Assembly (NCBI RefSeq): GCF_003439925.1
Contig: NZ_QQRR01000001.1
Coordinates: 1,488,001-1,552,000, forward strand
Source: Haloprofundus halophilus
GTDB taxonomy: Archaea > Halobacteriota > Halobacteria > Halobacteriales > Haloferacaceae
Direction: 5' to 3'
Length of the DNA: 64,000 nt
The position numbers and the translations under genes are program-made. Of the stretch, positions 60,594 through 64,000 are shown in pieces. Numbering within the stretch: the stretch's first letter is position 1; each line of letters begins with the position of its first letter. The notes under the pieces are model-generated. The model saw nothing but the letters and a program-made list of their open reading frames with translations. It did no database searches and was not told the DNA's origin.

Positions 60594-62699
60594 ATGGCGC
60601 AGGCATCGAATCAGGAGTTGACCGAGCGGTTCATGCAGTTCTACCGCAACTACTACCGGGACCGCATCGGGCAGCTCGCCCAGAACTACCCCAACGAGCA
60701 GCGCTCGCTCTTCATCGACTACGACGACCTCTATCGCTTCGACCCGGACCTCGCCGACGACTACCAGTCGCACCCCGAGCAGATGCGGGAGTACGCCGAG
60801 GAGGCCCTCCGCCTCTACGACCTCCCCGCGGACGTCAGTCTCGGACAGGCGCACGTCCGCCTCGACAACCTCCCCGAGAGCATCGCGATTCGCGGCATCC
60901 GCGTCCACGACGACCACGTCGGGAAGATGGTGAGCATCCAGGGCATCGTTCGTAAAGCGACCGACGTCCGGCCGAAAGTGACGCAGGCGGCGTTCGAGTG
61001 CCAGCGCTGCGGAACGATGGCGTACATCCCGCAGTCCGACGGCAGTTTCCAGGAACCGCACGAGTGCCAGGGCTGCGAACGACAGGGGCCGTTCATGGTC
61101 AGCTTCGACCAGTCGGAGTTCATCGACTCCCAGAAACTCCGCGTCCAGGAGAGCCCCGAGGGCCTCCGCGGCGGCGAGACGCCCCAGAGCATCGACATCA
61201 ACGTCGAAGACGACATCACGGGGAGAGTGACCGCCGGCGACCACGTCACGGTAGTCGGGGTGCTCCACATCGAGCAGATGAAGAACGGCCAGGAGAAGTC
61301 GCCCATCTTCGACCTCTACATGGACGGCGTCTCGGTGACCATCGAGGACGAGGAGTTCGAGGACATGGACATCACCGACGAGGACAAGGAGGAGATCGTC
61401 GAGCTCTCGACGCACCCGGACATCTACGACGAGATGGTCGCCTCCGTCGCGCCCGCCATCTACGGCTACGAGAAGGAGAAACTCGCGATGATCCTCCAGC
61501 TCTTTTCGGGCGTCACGAAGCACCTACCCGACGGCTCTCGTATCCGCGGCGACCTCCACATGCTCCTGATAGGCGACCCCGGTACCGGCAAATCGCAGAT
61601 GCTCTCGTACATCCAAAACATCGCGCCGAGGTCTGTCTACACCTCCGGTAAAGGTTCGTCCTCGGCGGGTCTGACCGCCGCCGCCGTCCGCGACGACTTC
61701 GGCGACGGCCAGCAGTGGTCGCTCGAAGCCGGTGCGCTCGTGCTCGCCGACAAAGGCATCGCGGCCGTGGACGAACTGGACAAGATGCGGCCGGAGGACC
61801 GCTCTGCGATGCACGAGGCGCTCGAACAGCAGAAGATTTCGGTGTCGAAGGCGGGCATCAACGCGACGCTCAAATCCAGATGTTCGCTGCTCGGCGCGGC
61901 GAACCCCAAATACGGTCGGTTCGACCAGTACGAACCCATCGGCGAGCAGATAAACCTCGAACCGGCGCTCATCTCCCGGTTCGACCTCATCTTCACCGTC
62001 ACCGACCAGCCCGACCCCGACCACGACGGTAAACTCGCCGACCACATCCTGCAGACGAACTACGCGGGCGAGTTGAACACCCAGCGGACGAACCTCACGA
62101 CGTCGAACTTCACCCAGAAGGAGGTCGACGCGGTCACCGAGGAGGTGGCGCCGGCCATCGAGGCGGACCTGCTGCGGAAGTACATCGCGTACGCCAAACG
62201 CAACTGCTTCCCGACGATGACCGACGAGGCGATGGCGACGATCCGGGAGTTCTACGTCGACCTGCGCGCGAAGGGGGCCGACGAGGACGCCCCCGTCCCG
62301 GTCACCGCCCGGAAACTGGAGGCGCTCGTCCGCCTCGCCGAGGCGAGTGCGCGAATCCGACTGTCCGATACGGTCGACGCGGAGGACGCCGAACGCGCGG
62401 TCGACCTCGCGCGGTCGACGCTGCAGGACATCGGCGTCGACCCCGAGACGGGACAGTTCGACGCCGACGTCGTCGAGACGGGTCAGTCGAAAACCCAGCG
62501 CGACCGGAAGATGAACCTCCGGAAACTCATCGGCGACATCGAGGGCGAGTACGACGGCGGCGCACCGGTCGAGGTCATCCTCGAAGAGGCAGAGGAGAAA
62601 CTCGGTATCAGCGAGCAGAAGGCCGAACAGGAGATAGAGGGACTCAAACGGAAAGGCGAACTGTACGAACCGACGCAGGGCCACCTCCGAACGACGTAA
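60594..62699 (+). CDS. mcm: replicative helicase MCM
   Basis: 701 aa hexameric 3'-5' helicase. The N-terminal domain (about 1-265) contains the zinc finger CQRCGTMAYIP...CQGCERQG near residues 135-160 and an OB-fold. The AAA+ core has Walker A GDPGTGKSQML near 325, Walker B AAVDELDKMR near 385 and the arginine finger region LISRFDLIFT near 465; a winged helix ends the protein. No intein interrupts the P-loop. ATG 60594 is preferred over the GTG at 60588; a CTTACAC box is about 30 nt upstream. Confidence 0.97.
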   Translation: MAQASNQELTERFMQFYRNYYRDRIGQLAQNYPNEQRSLFIDYDDLYRFDPDLADDYQSHPEQMREYAEEALRLYDLPADVSLGQAHVRLDNLPESIAIRGIRVHDDHVGKMVSIQGIVRKATDVRPKVTQAAFECQRCGTMAYIPQSDGSFQEPHECQGCERQGPFMVSFDQSEFIDSQKLRVQESPEGLRGGETPQSIDINVEDDITGRVTAGDHVTVVGVLHIEQMKNGQEKSPIFDLYMDGVSVTIEDEEFEDMDITDEDKEEIVELSTHPDIYDEMVASVAPAIYGYEKEKLAMILQLFSGVTKHLPDGSRIRGDLHMLLIGDPGTGKSQMLSYIQNIAPRSVYTSGKGSSSAGLTAAAVRDDFGDGQQWSLEAGALVLADKGIAAVDELDKMRPEDRSAMHEALEQQKISVSKAGINATLKSRCSLLGAANPKYGRFDQYEPIGEQINLEPALISRFDLIFTVTDQPDPDHDGKLADHILQTNYAGELNTQRTNLTTSNFTQKEVDAVTEEVAPAIEADLLRKYIAYAKRNCFPTMTDEAMATIREFYVDLRAKGADEDAPVPVTARKLEALVRLAEASARIRLSDTVDAEDAERAVDLARSTLQDIGVDPETGQFDADVVETGQSKTQRDRKMNLRKLIGDIEGEYDGGAPVEVILEEAEEKLGISEQKAEQEIEGLKRKGELYEPTQGHLRTT

Positions 62700-62700
62700 G

Positions 62701-62982
62701 ATGGACCGAATCTCCGCACTCCGGAACGTCGAGGAGGCGCTTCGGGCGTTCGAGGAGGGTGAGGCGGACCTCGAGAGCGCCGAGCGCCGCGTCGTCGCCG
62801 TCTTGCGGACGTACGCGACCGAGTTCGAGGTCGACGGCCTCTCGGCGTATCGCGCACGGGGCGACGACCGCGCCGACGGTCTCGTCGTCGTCGCCGACTC
62901 CGAACGTGAAGCCGAAGAACGGATTCGGTCGCTGCTCGACGACGAGGGCGGTCTCACGTTCGAGGTCGTCGAGACGAACTGA
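62701..62982 (+). CDS. small haloarchaeal protein downstream of mcm
   Basis: 93 aa, acidic and helical: MDRISALRNVEEALRAFEEG, with a beta-strand segment DGLVVVADSEREAEERIRSL near residues 60-80. It begins 1 nt after the mcm stop, which implies a shared transcript. No family is recognised with certainty. It may affect replication or only share the promoter. Confidence 0.78.
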   Translation: MDRISALRNVEEALRAFEEGEADLESAERRVVAVLRTYATEFEVDGLSAYRARGDDRADGLVVVADSEREAEERIRSLLDDEGGLTFEVVETN

Positions 62983-63112
62983 CCGTCGAGGGCGGTTCGG
63001 ACGTTCTCCGGGGGATGCGACGAACGAGAAGGGAGACGTGGGACCGATGTGCAAACACTTTAGTCTGTTGCAGCGATACATCAAAAGGACAACGTGAGGG
63101 AGACACTCAGTC

Positions 63113-63733
63113 GTGACAAGTGAGGAGACAGCCGTGGAGAGCGTGTTCGACGGAGCGTCGAGCGTGCTCCTCCTGTCCCCGTCGCTCGACGAAGGCGAGA
63201 GCGACGCGTGTATCGAGTTGCTGCACCCCGACGACGCCGACAAGAACGCGCTGTGGGTGTCGTACACCAAGTCTCCGGACGCGCAACTGCGCCGGTGGCG
63301 AACCCACAGCGAGCATCCGCCGGCGAACGTCGGCGTCGTCAGCGTCGGCGATTCGACGCGCTCCGTTGGCGCGCCTGCCACGGCGGGAGCGGACGAAAAG
63401 CAACTCGACACGGGTGTCAAAACCGTCGCCAACCCCAACGACCTCACGGGGCTCGGCATTAGTATCACCGAACAGCTGAGTCGCTGGCGGGACAACGGCA
63501 ACCGGACCGTCGTCTGCGTCGACTCGCTGACGGCGATGCTACAGTACGTCGAACTCCAGACGGCCTACGAGTTCCTCCACGTCCTCACCGGCCGGCTGTA
63601 CGCCGTCGACGCCGTCGCACACTTCCACATGGACCCCGGCGCGCACGACGAACAGACCGTCGAGACCATCGCCTCGCTCTGTGACGCCGTCGTCGAACTC
63701 CGCGACGACGGGCGACGCGTCAGGTGTCGATAA
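63113..63733 (+). CDS. RecA/KaiC-like haloarchaeal protein (DUF7504-like), probably no ATPase
   Basis: 206 aa from a GTG at 63113. The order of strands is that of RecA/KaiC-family P-loop proteins: VLLLSPSLDEGESDACIELL stands where Walker A would be, but no GxxxxGK[ST] is present, and TVVCVDSLTAMLQYVELQTA near residue 140 matches a Walker-B-like strand. It probably binds another partner or has lost ATPase activity. Such proteins are common in haloarchaea and some are linked to signalling. Confidence 0.75.
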   Translation: MTSEETAVESVFDGASSVLLLSPSLDEGESDACIELLHPDDADKNALWVSYTKSPDAQLRRWRTHSEHPPANVGVVSVGDSTRSVGAPATAGADEKQLDTGVKTVANPNDLTGLGISITEQLSRWRDNGNRTVVCVDSLTAMLQYVELQTAYEFLHVLTGRLYAVDAVAHFHMDPGAHDEQTVETIASLCDAVVELRDDGRRVRCR

Positions 63734-63742
63734 CTCCGAAGA

Positions 63743-63753
63743 TTTTAATTTTA
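63743..63753 (+). promoter_or_regulatory. TATA box of the last gene in the window
   Basis: TTTTAATTTTA lies 21-31 nt before the GTG at 63774, giving a leaderless start. Confidence 0.6.
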
Positions 63754-63773
63754 GAACGGTTACAGCTGTATTC

Positions 63774-64000
63774 GTGCTGCTGGTCGTCACGTACTCACAG
63801 GCCGCGCGAGCGACGCTCCGGAACGTCTGCCAAAGCCACGAGGCGACCGTCGTCAGGCGGTTCGGCCGCGCGGCGCTGTTCGAAGCGACCGAGTTGGGCG
63901 CGTTTCTCGCCCTCCGGTTGCGAGCGAAACACGGCGGTGACGTGCAACTGTCGCGGACCGAGCCGTTCAACGAGTTCGCCGAAGTGGAAGCGGATATACG
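63774..64000 (+). CDS. haloarchaeal conserved protein, 3' part outside window (DUF7855-like)
   Basis: 76 aa visible from a GTG: MLLVVTYSQAARATLRNVCQ, then SHEATVVRRFGRAALFEATE, LGAFLALRLRAKHGGDVQLS and RTEPFNEFAEVEADIR, open to the edge. It matches a halophile-only family as I recall (DUF7855). Function unknown. Confidence 0.7.
   Translation, partial: MLLVVTYSQAARATLRNVCQSHEATVVRRFGRAALFEATELGAFLALRLRAKHGGDVQLSRTEPFNEFAEVEADI

Overview
The window is a stretch of haloarchaeal chromosome, from class Halobacteria and probably a relative of Haloferacaceae. This is inferred from the high GC content, very acidic predicted proteins, many leaderless starts about 25-30 nt after TATA-like boxes, archaeal informational genes (MCM, RPA with its associated protein, Sec61-beta, L40e, family-4 UDG, Tfx), an archaeal A/V-type ATP synthase operon, tRNAs without encoded CCA, and several protein families known only from halophiles. 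No plasmid, prophage, CRISPR or integrase gene was seen.

Layout. 1-11.0 kb is a catabolic island: an SDR cut by the window edge, three AMP-forming acyl-CoA ligases, an iron alcohol dehydrogenase, two MaoC-fold proteins, an APH-type phosphotransferase, a HAD hydrolase and an MFS carrier. It looks like uptake, CoA activation and oxidation of an unidentified organic acid or alcohol. 11-17 kb holds leuS, a small membrane protein, two tandem Hsp20 genes, pheA and hisH. 17.2-20.1 kb is a phosphonate/phosphite-type ABC transporter (phnDCE). 20-25 kb is a run of small housekeeping genes: UDG, DUF99, an MBL hydrolase, L40e, thioredoxin, Sec61-beta, pdxT and hisE. 25.3-34.3 kb is the complete ATP synthase operon on the minus strand, in the order H-I-K-E-C-F-A-B-D. 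34-42 kb has a methyltransferase, a pilin-like protein, a divergent pair of exported or membrane proteins (one carrying a cytoplasmic winged helix), etfBA, a polyprenyl synthase and a DUF373 membrane protein. 42.8-49 kb has a COG2108-type radical SAM protein, a TRAM protein, Tfx, two lipoproteins, an atypical SDR and a mannose-1-phosphate guanylyltransferase. 49.4-51.7 kb is rpa3/rpap3 plus two small proteins. 52-60 kb has a ribbon-helix-helix protein, tRNA-His, a rhomboid-unrelated S2P metalloprotease with CBS domains, a cupin, a Ski2-like helicase, an SLC13/TrkA-C transporter and tRNA-Pro. The end of the window has mcm and three haloarchaeal proteins, the last one cut by the edge.

The most unusual signal is not protein-coding. 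Both tRNA genes (His at 52962, Pro at 59899) are followed by compact repeat elements. Each complete element ends in an exact copy of the host tRNA's own 3' tail and carries, about 50 nt earlier, an antisense (mirror) version of that tail, so a transcript would fold into a hairpin holding a tRNA T-arm sequence. After tRNA-His three complete elements lie in tandem with a truncated fourth. After tRNA-Pro there is one. The two loci share flank and spacer motifs although their tails differ. A second dispersed family, built of long perfect hairpins next to a GGACCAAAAA-type motif, lies at gene 3' ends near 40.3, 43.9, 47.7 and 60.2 kb.

Family (DUF) names are given from memory and should be checked by profile search; no database was consulted.
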